A stretch of 21,398 nucleotides of DNA. It comes from Haplomitrium mnioides. Taxonomy: Eukaryota; Marchantiophyta; Haplomitriopsida; Calobryales. Position 1 is the stretch's first letter; the number at the start of each line of letters is the position of its first letter. A program made the translations under genes and the position numbers. Location of the stretch: NCBI GenBank assembly GCA_049999725.1, contig JBNGIS010011080.1:1-21398 (forward strand), written 5' to 3'. The notes below the pieces were generated by a model that did no database searches, was not told the DNA's origin, and worked only from the letters and a program-made list of their open reading frames with translations. This document shows positions 9,495 through 18,554 of the stretch, in pieces.

Positions 9495-10830
9495 ATAAAT
9501 GATATTTTGACAGAGTTTGCAGATGTGTTTCCAAAGGATTTGCCAAAGGGGTTGCCGAATGATCAAGGAATGCCTTTTTTGATTGAGTTGATACTAGGAA
9601 GTACTTTTTATAATTGACCTATATATTGATTGTCATCACAAGAATTAGAGAAGCTTCAAAAGACCTTGACAGATCTTCTTGAGAAGGATTTTATTCAATA
9701 TAGTACTTTGCCTTGAGAGCTCCGGTATTCTTTGTACCAAAAAAAGATGGTGGATTTTGTCTTTGCATAGATTATCGAGGTTGAATAACCAAACAATGAA
9801 GAATGTCTATCCTCTACCTTGTATTGATGATTTGTTGGATCAATTGAGTGGTGCACAATTCTCTTCTAAGTTGGAACTTTGAAGTGGCTATTGGAAAATT
9901 CCTATCAAGCCAAGAAATATGCCAAAGATAGCTTTTCAAACAAGGTATGGGCATTTTGAATGGAGTGTTCTTATATTTGGTCTTACTAATACTTCAAAGA
10001 TATTTATAAATCAAATACATCGAGTTTTTGATGGGTTATTGGATAAGTCAGTGTTGGTGTTCTTGGACAATGCTCTTATCTTTAGTAAAAGTGAAGTTGA
10101 GCCTGGTGATCATCTCAAGAAAGTATTACAAAGACTATGTAATTGGAAGTTTTATTGCAAGAAGTCTAAGTGTGAGTTTTGGAAGCAAGAGGTGACTTAC
10201 CTATGACATAAAGTGTCTGCGGATGGCATCAAGATGGAGGAAGAGAAAGTTAAAGCTATTGCAGAATGGCCAACACCAAAGGATGCAAAGGATGTTCGAG
10301 CTTTCAATGGATCAGCAAAATTTTATTGAAGATTCATCTATTACTATACTCATATTGCTGCACCACTTACGGAAATGCTAAGCAGAGAGGCAAAGTTTCA
10401 ATGGACGACCAAAGAGCAAGGGGCATTTCAACAACTCAAGGATGCGTTGTCTTCTCGTCCAATTCTACAACCATATGACCCAAATGCACGTTGTATAGTT
10501 GATTTTTATGCATCTAATTTTTCTATTGGAGCAATGTTACAACAAGTGTTTGAGTTTGGACTTCATCTAATTGCCTTCATGTCTCGTTGACTAAATATGA
10601 TAGAGAGAAATTATTATGCAAGGGATAAAGAGCAGTTGGCAATGGTTTATGCTACAAAGCTTTGGAGACACTATCTTTTAGGAAAGCATGCACTTATGCG
10701 CATTGACCACAAGCCTTTGTTGTAGTCAATTCACTTGGAAAATAGGACAAGTCGTCATCATTTATGGGAAGATCAGCTACAACTCTTTGATATCAAGTTG
10801 GAGTATACACCATTCTTGATGCATTGTCAC
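9495..10830 (+). pseudogene. Reverse transcriptase and RNase H remnant of E1
   Basis: The linker motif ADVFPKDLPKGLP at about 9518-9557 opens the region. It is followed by [28 protein letters not shown], the polymerase site (10060-10074), SKCEFWKQEVTYL and the RNase H stretch beginning with ARCIVDFYASNFSIGAML near 10477. The polymerase site reads FLDNA instead of FLDDI, so the second metal-binding Asp is Asn. The earlier catalytic Asp in the KLDL motif is Glu (KLEL). In-frame TGA stops occur at 9880-9882, 10204-10206 and 10588-10590, with frameshifts besides. It is clearly inactive. The three TGA codons recur at the same places in E2. Confidence 0.88.
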
Positions 10831-10863
10831 GGAGACAGGATCATCAACTAAATATATTGGAGG

Positions 10864-11700
10864 TTGCAAATGTTAGTATATTACATCTTGATGAAGCAAC
10901 TAGTGGCGACTTTCAACAAAAGTTACATGAAGATGTCTTCTTTAATCTTGTTAGGACATGATTGGTGGTTACAGATAATGAACATCATATATTTCCTTTT
11001 AGAATGGTATTCCTCATCAAGGTTATCAAATAAATGTTCCAAAAGATGATGCGCTTTGAATGACCTATATACAAGAAGCACAAAACATTCCAATCTATGG
11101 GTATCTTGGGGTAGACAAGACTATGAAGTTGCTTCAACACACTTGGTGGTGGCCAAATCTAGCTCGAAATGTTCGTGGCTTTATTCATTCTTGTGAAAAT
11201 TTTCAACAAAATAAAGGCTTCAAATCAAAAACCAACTAGCCCTCTTCAACCACTACTAATTCCTACTACTCGTTGGGAACATGTAAGTTTAGATCTTGTC
11301 ACTTTGCTTCCAACCATGCCTTGTGGTGTTTGTGGACAAGCTAAGCAAACAGATTCCTCTAGCACCGATGGTGTATGCTCTACAATTGGCAAAGGTTTAC
11401 TTTGATACAATCTTCCGTTATCATAGAATGCCAAAGGTGTTAATATATGATAGAGATCCAAGATTCATTGGGAAGTTTTGGCAAGAGTTGTTCACAATTT
11501 TGGGTACCAAACTATCTATGTCTATGGCGTATCATCCTCAAACAGATGGGTAAACCGAATTCGATCGCATTGTGGAGGATATGCTTCGAGCATTTATCAA
11601 CGTTCATCACATGGATTGGGATAAATTCTTATCGGCTGCAGAGTTTGCATACAATAACTCTAAACAAGCAAGTGCTTAGTTTTTTTTTCCCTTTTTTCTT
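10864..11700 (+). pseudogene. Integrase remnant of E1
   Basis: The integrase N-terminal zinc-finger region reads IYGYLGVDKTMKLLQHTWWW, then FIHSCENFQQNK. The usual His of GH.G is Tyr and the second Cys of CxxC is Phe, so the zinc site is lost. The core keeps WEHVSLDL (first Asp), IYDRDPRFIGKFWQEL (second Asp) and AYHPQTDG, followed by TAA where E2 has CAA. Compared with E2 a 17-bp deletion near 11320 shifts the frame between the first and second catalytic Asp. A shared TGA is at 11057-11059. Confidence 0.85.
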
Positions 11701-12052
11701 GATTCAGGTCAACATCCTCTTGTTCATGATGGTTTGCTTTCTACTTTTTTCTTCCAATGTTCCAAGTTTCTCTACCTTTTTGTCACATTTATCTTCCTCT
11801 TTACAAGATTTCTGAAACCATTTTCTTGTTGCTCAAAATCTTCCTTTGTCTTTAGATACCGAAGTCCGTAAGTTATTTCCAACTTGGATTAGTCTTTTAT
11901 CTATTTTTCAAGTTATTTTTATGTTGCATACAAACTTGATCTTCCTCTCTATATGAAAATTCATCTTGTATTCCATGTCTCTAAACTTAAGCCTTTTGTT
12001 TCTAGTCCTTTTTGTTTTCCAAATTGTGTTCAAATTCCTCTTCCACCTATAG

Positions 12053-12230
12053 TTCTTGATGATCATGAAGAATATAAGATGGGGTGTATTTTGGCTAAAC
12101 GAGTCCTCACGTATGGGCGACATCCTCAAGTTCAATATAAAGTTTTGTGGAAGGGATATCTGCTTCATGATGCTACTTGGGAGCTATGTTCAAACCTTAA
12201 GAATGCTTAAGAGGCTATTCAATTATTTGA
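12053..12230 (+). pseudogene. Chromodomain at the end of E1 pol
   Basis: About 50 residues read LDDHEEYKMGCILAKRV, then QVQYKVLWKGYLLHDATWEL. This is the chromodomain fold that chromovirus integrases carry at their C-terminus and that is thought to guide insertion to particular histone marks. The aromatic positions of the E-Y, LWKGY and ATWE blocks are all present. It ends at TAA (12208-12210), where E2 has CAA, so the last residues are cut off. E2 carries the same domain with a 1-bp loss. Confidence 0.88.
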
Positions 12231-12262
12231 AGCTATCGGTCATGACGAGGACGTCATCGATT

Positions 12263-12274
12263 AGAAGGCGGGAA
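12263..12274 (+). other. Polypurine tract of E1
   Basis: AGAAGGCGGGAA, all purine except one C, lies 3 bp before the TG that opens the 3' LTR. This is the plus-strand priming site of the element. Confidence 0.7.
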
Positions 12275-12277
12275 TTA

Positions 12278-12656
12278 TGTAATAGTACAAGCATGATTTT
12301 ATGCTATCTATAAGAAATTTGAGAGGAGTTAAGGAAGTGGTAGGGGTCATTATTAGGGTTGAAATCATTTTAAAGTTACTTGCTTTGAAGTTACTTTAAG
12401 TGATGTGGTATATAGTCACTTTTAGGTTGAAATTGGAAGTGACTTGTAAGTGAAAGAAGGGAGAGGACACCTTCTTCTCTTGCATAAATAGAAGGGTTTC
12501 ATAGCCTCACTTCTCATTTTGGAGTTCCTATCAAATCACGTGGGTTCTTTGGTTGCTTGGCTTTTTGTTGCCTTATTAACATTTGGTTGAAGAACTATAT
12601 TAGAGTTCACTATGATTTTCATACTTATTTGGATTTGGTCCTTGAGCTTTCTTACA
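12278..12656 (+). repeat. 3' LTR of E1
   Basis: This is 379 bp, from tgtaatagtac to cttaca, colinear with 7882-8260 with many substitutions. A TATA-like cataaata is at 12483-12490. The target duplication TCAAC follows directly at 12657-12661. Confidence 0.9.
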
Positions 12657-13252
12657 TCAACTAGTCAATAATTGAGCAAGTTTGATCAATTAAAATATTG
12701 AAAATGTATTATCTTCTAAGAAATAGAAGGTATTCTCACCAAAAAAAAATTTCAAATCATATTTTAAAATTTTGGAAACGTTATTCTTGAACGAAAATTG
12801 TTCTGCAACATTGTTGGAGATTTATTAGAGGTCTTCTCAAACAACAAAGGATTAGTAGCATTTGTTGAAATTCTATTCGATCAAAAATAAGACATCAATA
12901 CTCGAAGCCTACTGTTTCCAAACAAATTGAAATATTTCCAAGCAAACAAGTTTTACACAATCAACAAAATGGTTGCAAGCCTTTTGGTTGCTCTTAGATA
13001 TGTGTAGCATTTGCTTGTATTGCAAATGAGAACTTCAATTGGCTAATATCAACCATCAACTTTTGTGTATGTGTATTTTGTTAGAGTACCAAACTGAAAA
13101 GTCATTGAACTTTGGATTGCTCAACAAATTATTGCTAGTGTTTTAGGTTGAGTGTTTTCTCTTGAACTATTGAAACATTATTCATCTCTATAATTATAGA
13201 CATCAAATTCTACAAGATCTCTTTCATAAAAACAAGTTAGTCAATTTATACA
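12657..13252. other. AT-rich spacer between the two gypsy elements, no gene seen
   Basis: The stretch opens with the right TCAAC target duplication of E1 and is AT-rich throughout, similar in texture to 7000-7876, so it is probably the same host intergenic DNA split by E1. No exon-like or RNA-like sequence could be found. Confidence 0.6.
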
Positions 13253-13685
13253 TGTTATAGTACAAGCATGATATTTATAAGAAAATAGAGAGTAGTGAAA
13301 GAAGTGTTAGAGGGTTATTTTTAGGGTTGAATTGAGATAAGAATACTTGACTTTGAAGTTAACTTTAAAGCTTTTAGGGTTGAAATTAGAAGTAGGTTCT
13401 AAGTGAGCAATTTTAGGGTTGAAACTAGAAGTGACTTCCAAGTGATCAATTTTAGGGTTGAAATTGGAAGTGACTTGTAAATGAAGAAAGATGGATGACA
13501 TCTTCTTCTCTTGTATAAATAGAAGAGCTTCATAGCCCCACTTCTCATTTTGGAGTTCTTATTGAATCACTTAGGTTCTTGGGTTGCTTGGCTTTTGCTT
13601 GCCTTATTGGCATTTTGTTGAAGAACTCTATTAGGGTTTACTATGAGTTCTTACTCATTTGGATTTCGTCTTTGAGTTCTTTTGC
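13253..13685 (+). repeat. 5' LTR of E2
   Basis: It begins tgttatagtacaag and ends about 13685 (gttcttttgc), two bases before the primer-binding site. The TATA box tataaata is at 13514-13521. Its U3 part holds three 39-bp tandem units at 13372-13488 that account for most of the extra length over the E1 LTR. The right border is uncertain by about 2 bp. Confidence 0.85.
13372..13488 (+). repeat. Three 39-bp tandem units in the U3 of the E2 5' LTR
   Basis: Units at 13372-13410, 13411-13449 and 13450-13488 each begin ttttagggttgaaa and continue with (a/g)gaagt...(t/c)aagtga. The last lies some 25 bp upstream of the TATA box. The same three-unit array is at 17568-17684 in the 3' LTR, while E1 LTRs have a single unit here. 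The position between the LTR start and TATA box is where retrotransposon enhancers sit. Confidence 0.85.
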
Positions 13686-13687
13686 GA

Positions 13688-13699
13688 TGGTATGAGAGC
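13688..13699 (+). other. Primer-binding site of E2
   Basis: TGGTATGAGAGC differs at one base from the initiator-methionine tRNA complement TGGTATCAGAGC. It lies just after the 5' LTR. Confidence 0.85.
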
Positions 13700-13726
13700 T
13701 GAGGTTCTTTTTTGGTGGTGAGCTAC

Positions 13727-14315
13727 ATGAAAAATAAGAGGCGATGGTTCAAGCAATGCAACAATGACTTGAACATATTTTGTGTATTTTGGAAGTGAGA
13801 ATGAAAGAAAAAGCAACTTTTTGAGAAGAACACAATGATGGATGATTTCTAACGCCAAAAGCACATGATGGGAAGATGATTTGTTGTGTATCTGAGAATT
13901 TCATATTCAATAGTGAGCAATATTTTGAAGCTACAAACACTAGAGAAGATGGTCAGCGAATTCTATTTGCGGTAAGTTAATTAGAAGAGTTGGAAAAAAT
14001 TGGTGGAGATATCAAATGAAACAAGCACAACGTGGATTTGTTGCTTCTTATGTTTCTTAGTGTGAATTCAAAAAAGCGGTGAATTCAAGATTTAGGGCTA
14101 TAAATGCTTCAAAAGTAACAAGAGATCGATTGGTCGAATTGAAACAACTTAGAAGAAGTATGATACCGATTTGTTTGGGGATTGAAGCCTCATATGAGAA
14201 TAGAAGTTACAATGAGAAAGCCTACTTAACTAGAAGAAGAAATGCGCCTAACGAAGTGGCATGACTCATTACTTACTACTATAGAAGCTAGGGCGCGTCC
14301 TCAACTATTGAAATT
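13727..14315 (+). pseudogene. gag remnant of E2
   Basis: The ATG at 13727 corresponds to the E1 gag start at 8302. The alignment can be followed through the blocks for QAQRGFVAS.VS, then NASKVTRDRLVE near 14105-14140. After about 14155 roughly 80 bp present in E1 are missing, which removes the segment with the ALERF stretch. Several stops and shifts interrupt the frame, so no product is possible. Confidence 0.7.
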
Positions 14316-14418
14316 GTGTACTCAAAACTTTGCAAGCTCAAATGAAATTAAAATTTGGACAAGAATTTGAGGTACCTTGTTCCATCTTGATGGTATAATT
14401 TAGTAGCACTCTTTTAGA

Positions 14419-14710
14419 ATGTTGGTGGATAGTGAGAGTTCTGAAAATTTTATGTCACTACGTTTTGTTAAGACAATCAAAGCAAAATTTAGGCCTATCT
14501 ATGAGAGTGTTATTACTATGGCCGACGGTCAAAAGCATGACGTGTTTCGCTCTCAAAAGCCAATTCTTCTAAGGTTTAGAAAGAGTACATGGAATCTATG
14601 CAATTTGTTATTGCATGTATAGAATATGACATTATTTTAGGGTTTCTTTGGCTTGAAGATCAATCCGCTCAATTTGATTGGGCAAAACGACATGTTCAAG
14701 CTACCTTAGA
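14419..14710 (+). pseudogene. Aspartic protease remnant of E2
   Basis: LVDSESSENFMSLRFVKTIK at 14422 is the retrotransposon protease active-site region, with Glu in place of the essential Gly of D-S/T-G. ITMADGQKH follows. After a frameshift comes YDIILGFLWLEDQSAQFDWA, near 14625-14685, the usual conserved block at the protease end. The mutated catalytic motif and the frameshift make it inactive. Confidence 0.75.
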
Positions 14711-14739
14711 AGATAAGAAATTTCTTTTTGGATGTTCTT

Positions 14740-15850
14740 TGCATTGGGGAGCTTTGGTATTCTTTGTACCAAAGAAAGGTGATGGATTTTGTCTTTTTAC
14801 AAATTACTGAGGCTTGAATAATCAAGCAGTTAAGAATGCCTATTCTCTACTTTGTGTTGATGATTTGTTGGATCAATTAAGTGGTGCAAGATTCTTTTCT
14901 AAGTTGGATCTTTGAAGTGGCTATTGGCAAATTCTTATCAAGCCAAGTGATGTGCCAAAGATAGTTTTTTGTACAAGGTATGGGCATTTTAAGTGGAAGG
15001 TTATTACAATTGACCTTATTAATGCTCTGGTGATATTCATGGATCAAATGCATCGAGTTTTTGATGGTTTGTTGGATAAATCATTGTAGGTGTTTTTGGA
15101 CGATATCTTAATCTTTAGTAAAAGTGAAGTTGAGCCTTGTGAGCATCTCAAAGAAGTATTCCAAAGGCTACTCAATTGGAAGTTTTATTGCCAGAAGTCT
15201 AAGTGTGATTTTTAGAAGCAATAGGTGACTTACTTATGACACAAAGTGTCTCCAAAGGGCATCAAGATGAAGAAAAGAAAATTAATTTGTTACGAATTGG
15301 CCAACACCAAATGATGGAAAGGATGTTCAAGCTTTCAATGGATTGGCAAGTTTTTATCAAAGATTCATCCACTGCTAGGCTCATATTGTTACATTGCCTA
15401 TGGATCTGTTAAGCAAGGATATAAGATTTCAATGGACGACCGAAGACCAAGAGACATTTCAACAACTCAAGGATGTTGTGTTTTCTTGTCCAATTCTACA
15501 ACCTTATGATCCAAAAGCACATTGTATAGTTGATTTTGATGCCTCTAATTTTGCTATTGGAGTAGTGTTACAACAAGAGTTTGAATATGGACTTCATCCG
15601 ATTGCCTTCATGTCATGCTGACTAAATGCAATAGAGAGAAATTATTCTACAAGGGATAGAGAGCAACTGGAAATGGCTTACACTAGCAAGGTTTGGAGAC
15701 ACTATCTTCTAGGAAAGCATATACTTATGCGCACTGATCACAAGCCCTTGTTGCAATCAATTCACTTAGAAAATATAACAAGCTATCATCATTGATGGGA
15801 AGATCATCTACAACTCTTTGTTGATATCAAGTTGAAGTACAACCTAAGAA
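14740..15850 (+). pseudogene. Reverse transcriptase and RNase H remnant of E2
   Basis: The region starts abruptly at GALVFFVPKKGDGFCLF. About 348 bp that link protease and RT in E1 are absent, so the RT N-terminal motif with DVFP is gone. The polymerase site (15093-15107) still reads FLDDI, with GAC GAT at 15099-15104, and the earlier KLDL Asp is kept, but the frame is cut by stops. TGA at 14913-14915, 15237-15239 and 15619-15621 coincide with those of E1. RNase H keeps IVDFDASNFAIGVVLQQ near 15530 and TDHKPLLQSIH near 15735. Confidence 0.88.
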
Positions 15851-15904
15851 GGTTCCATACCATTTATGGCTCACTGTCATGAAGACCAGATCATTGATTA
15901 AATA

Positions 15905-16790
15905 CATTGGAGGTTGCAAACGTTAGTATATTGGATCTTGATGAAGCAATCAGTGACAAATTTCAACAAAAGTTACATGAAGATGCCTTCTTCAATCTTG
16001 TTAGAGCATGTTTGGTTGTCAAAGATAGTGAGTATCATGTCTTTTCTATTTAAGATGGTATTCTCTATTCAGGCCATCAAGTATGTGTTTTACAAGACGA
16101 TGTGCTTTGAATGGCTTGTTTACAAGAAGCTTATGACGTTACAATCTTTGGGCATCTTGGGAAAGACAAGACTATGGAGTTGTTTCAACACACTTGTTGG
16201 TGGCCAAACTTAGCTCGAGATGTTTGTGGCTTTGTTCATTCTTGTGAAAGTTGTCAACAAAACAAGGCTTCAATTCAAAAACCAGGTAGCCTTCTTTAAC
16301 CACTATCGATTCCTACTGCTTGGTAAGAACATGTAAGTTTGATTACAAACTTGTTTGTTTACAAGTTACTTCCAACCACGTCTCATGGGTTCATTACCAT
16401 TGTGGTGTTTGTGGATAAGTTAAGTAAACCAATTCATCTAGCACTGCTGGTGGATACGGTGGATGCTCCATAATTGGCCAAGATTTACTTTGATACAATC
16501 TTTCGACATCATGGAATGCCAAAGGTGTTAATATGTGATAGAGATCCATGATTAACTGGTAAGTTTTGGTGACAATTGTTCACACTTTTGGGTACCAAAC
16601 TATCTATGTCTACGGTTTATCATTCTCAAACAGATGGGCAAGATGAACGCACAAATTGTACTGTGGAGAACAGGCTTCAAGCGTTTATCAATGTTCATCA
16701 CACGGATTGGGATAGTTTCTTACTAGTTGTGGAGTTTACATACAACAACTCCAAACAAGCAAGTATTGATTTTTTTTCTTTCTTAATTTT
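15905..16790 (+). pseudogene. Integrase remnant of E2
   Basis: The zinc-binding region is better kept than in E1: FGHLGKDKTMELFQH, then VHSCESCQQNK with both Cys, though the first His of the HHCC set is replaced. In the core the first catalytic Asp is lost in a rearranged stretch near 16335-16370. DRDP is present near 16540, followed by an in-frame TGA, then STVYHSQTDGQDERTNCTVE, with the presumed catalytic Glu near 16665. The shared TGA is at 16108-16110. It is inactive. Confidence 0.85.
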
Positions 16791-17217
16791 GATCAACATC
16801 CTCTTGTTTATGATGGTTTGCTTACTTCTTCTTCTAATGTTCCAAGTCTTTCTACTTCTTTTGTCTCATTTATCTTCCATTTTTTAATGTGCCAAAAACC
16901 ATCTTGTTTTTGCTCAAAATTGGTAAAAATAATATGCCAATAAACATTCTCATAATATTTTTTATGTTTTAGATAACCAAGTTATGCTTTCTACTCATGA
17001 TCTTCCTTTGTCTTTAGAGACTCAAGTCTATAATTTATCTCCAGCTTGGATTTGTCATTTCTCAATTTCTCAAGTTATTTCTTTAATTGCGTACAAACTT
17101 GATATTCATCTCCATATGAATATTCGTCTTATATTCTATGTATCTATGTATAAACCTTTTTTTTTCTAGTCCATCTTCTTTTCCAAATGGTGTTCAATTT
17201 CCTCCTTTATCTATTGT

Positions 17218-17390
17218 TCTTGATGATCATGAAGAATATGAGGTGGATTGTATTTTAGCTAATTGAGTTCTCAGACGTAGGTGACATCTTCAAGTTCAGT
17301 ATAAAGTTTGTGGAAGGGATGTCCACTTCATGATGCTACTTGGGAACCATGTTCTAACCTTGAGAATGCTCAAGAAATTGTTTGATCATT
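17218..17390 (+). pseudogene. Chromodomain remnant at the end of E2 pol
   Basis: EEYEVDCILAN is followed by TGA where E1 has an open codon, then QVQYKV. A 1-bp loss against E1 near 17305 shifts the frame, so the LWKGY and ATWE blocks are in another frame. E2 and E1 thus carry the same domain with different lesions. Confidence 0.8.
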
Positions 17391-17424
17391 TGAACTTTCC
17401 GGTCATGAATAGAACGTCATTGAT

Positions 17425-17437
17425 GAGAAGGCGGAGA
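17425..17437 (+). other. Polypurine tract of E2
   Basis: GAGAAGGCGGAGA, purine except one C, lies 3 bp before the 3' LTR and matches the E1 tract at 12263-12274. Confidence 0.7.
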
Positions 17438-17440
17438 TTA

Positions 17441-17871
17441 CGTAGTAATACAAGCATGATGTTGTGTTATTTATAAGAAAATATAGAGGAGTGAAGAAAG
17501 TGGTAGAGGGTTATTTTTAAGGTTGAACTGAGATAAGACTACTTGACTTTGAAGTTACTTTAAGAGCTTTTAAGGTTGAAATTAGAAGTAACTTCTAAGT
17601 GAGCAATTTTATGGTTGAAATTAGAAGTGACTTCTAAGTGATCAATTCTAAGGTTGAAATCGGAAGTGACTTGTAAGTGAAGAAAGAGGGATGACACCTT
17701 CTTCTCTTGTATAAATAGAGAGGCTTTATAGCCCCACTCCTCATTTTGGAGTTCCTCTTGACTCACTTGGGTTGTTTGGTTGCTTGGCTTTTGCTTGCCT
17801 TGGGTGAAGAACTATATTAGAGTTCACTATGAGTTCTTACTCATTTGGATTTGGTCTTTGAGTTCTTTTGA
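17441..17871 (+). repeat. 3' LTR of E2
   Basis: It begins cgtagtaatacaag, with the opening TG changed to CG, and can be followed to about 17871 (gttcttttga). The TATA box tataaata is at 17710-17717. The 39-bp units lie at 17568-17606, 17607-17645 and 17646-17684. A short loss near 17800 relative to the 5' LTR is visible. The right end is uncertain because no target duplication marks it. Confidence 0.83.
17568..17684 (+). repeat. Three 39-bp tandem units in the U3 of the E2 3' LTR
   Basis: Three units beginning tttta(a/t)ggttgaaat or its variant, with exactly the 39-bp spacing of the 5' LTR array. Their presence in both LTRs shows the expansion predates the E2 insertion. Confidence 0.85.
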
Positions 17872-18054
17872 ATTACTTATGTAATTTAGATATGAGATAT
17901 TGTAGCTAATAGTCTAGCAAAATACAATGCTCATGTCTCAATGGATCAATATTTTTTATTTACCATATTTGATGATAATAGTTTCTAAAGTAAATTTTTC
18001 TTTTGTTGTCTTTTAATTACTGATAGCTCTAATACTAGTTGGCATTTGTAATAC

Positions 18055-18055
<1 letters not shown>
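17872..18055. other. AT-rich spacer after E2
   Basis: No feature is visible. It is AT-rich, like the DNA on the left of E1 and between the elements. Confidence 0.5.

Positions 18056-18098
<43 letters not shown>
18056..18098 (+). repeat. (AC)n microsatellite
   Basis: 43 bp of uninterrupted AC dinucleotide, then TT and nine more bases of AC (18101-18109). A run of this length is likely to vary in length between individuals. Confidence 0.98.
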
Positions 18099-18099
<1 letters not shown>

Positions 18100-18109
18100 T
18101 ACACACACA

Positions 18110-18554
18110 AGTTAGCACAAGCACAATTATATACAAGAGTAACGCACAATGAGCTTCAAAACCCACAAGGTAAGAGATACCCAATAAGGCACTCTCTCTT
18201 CTTTGCATACTAAATAGAAAGCACTTCTCTTACATAGATGGAGGAACCCTATTGTTGGGACAAGAAGTGCAAAGCATAGGGGGAGGAGCTCTGCACTTCA
18301 CTGAAACTTACATACATGTAAGTAACAACATAACATGCCACATATGAGAGAGAAGGCGGATGAATACAAGTAACATGACAAATAACTGAAAGGTAATACA
18401 TCTGTCTTTATATATTTTGTGTCATACTCCAAGGTCTACCCCCACAATCAGGTGTCGCAATTTACCCATCTACTATCAAGATCTCTACCATCCATATCTT
18501 CCTAACTCCATATCTTCTATAATCCCAAACTACTGACGAATCCAGGTGTCCTAC
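18110..18554 (-). other. Stretch with weak LTR-like signals, no gene
   Basis: On the minus strand this holds a G-rich TTGTGGGGGTAGACC at about 18433-18447. About 20 bp further lies a TATA-like TATATAAAG (18406-18414), and then featureless sequence up to the microsatellite. This order is what the 3' end of an LTR element would show, but I find no second LTR copy, no TG...CA pair and no target duplication. There is an 8-bp inverted repeat at 18264-18271 and 18292-18299. Confidence 0.3.

Larger units (their letters stand above)
7882..12656 (+). mobile_element. Ty3/gypsy chromovirus-type LTR retrotransposon, copy E1 (decayed, complete ends)
   Basis: This 4775-bp element has LTRs at 7882-8260 and 12278-12656, a methionine-tRNA-type primer-binding site, remnants of gag, protease, RT, RNase H, integrase and a chromodomain in that order, and a purine tract before the 3' LTR. 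It is bounded by a perfect 5-bp target duplication, TCAAC, at 7877-7881 and 12657-12661. The RT-RNase H-integrase order identifies Ty3/gypsy, and the C-terminal chromodomain a chromovirus. The small size and short LTRs would suit the Reina group, but that is inference. Multiple stops and frameshifts in every domain and visibly diverged LTRs (roughly 15% by eye) show an old, inactive copy. Confidence 0.93.
13253..17871 (+). mobile_element. Ty3/gypsy chromovirus-type LTR retrotransposon, copy E2 (same family, deleted)
   Basis: This is a second member of the E1 family in the same orientation, 596 bp downstream. The LTRs are 13253-about 13685 and 17441-about 17871, the primer-binding site is at 13688-13699 and the purine tract at 17425-17437. 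Gag, protease, RT, RNase H, integrase and chromodomain remnants follow in order. It differs from E1 by longer LTRs (39-bp repeats), loss of about 80 bp in gag and loss of about 348 bp between protease and RT. No clear 5-bp target duplication is seen: ataca precedes the 5' LTR and attac follows the apparent 3' end. The right border is therefore uncertain by a few bases. It is inactive. Confidence 0.9.

Noticed and set aside
13372-13488. CRISPR-like array (three 39-bp units)
   Set aside because: The units are directly adjacent without spacers, lie in an LTR and recur in the partner LTR.
13307-13940. Minus-strand frames over the E2 5' LTR and gag, with repeated short peptides
   Set aside because: The peptide repeats simply translate the 39-bp U3 units in reverse; the same holds at 17560-17766.
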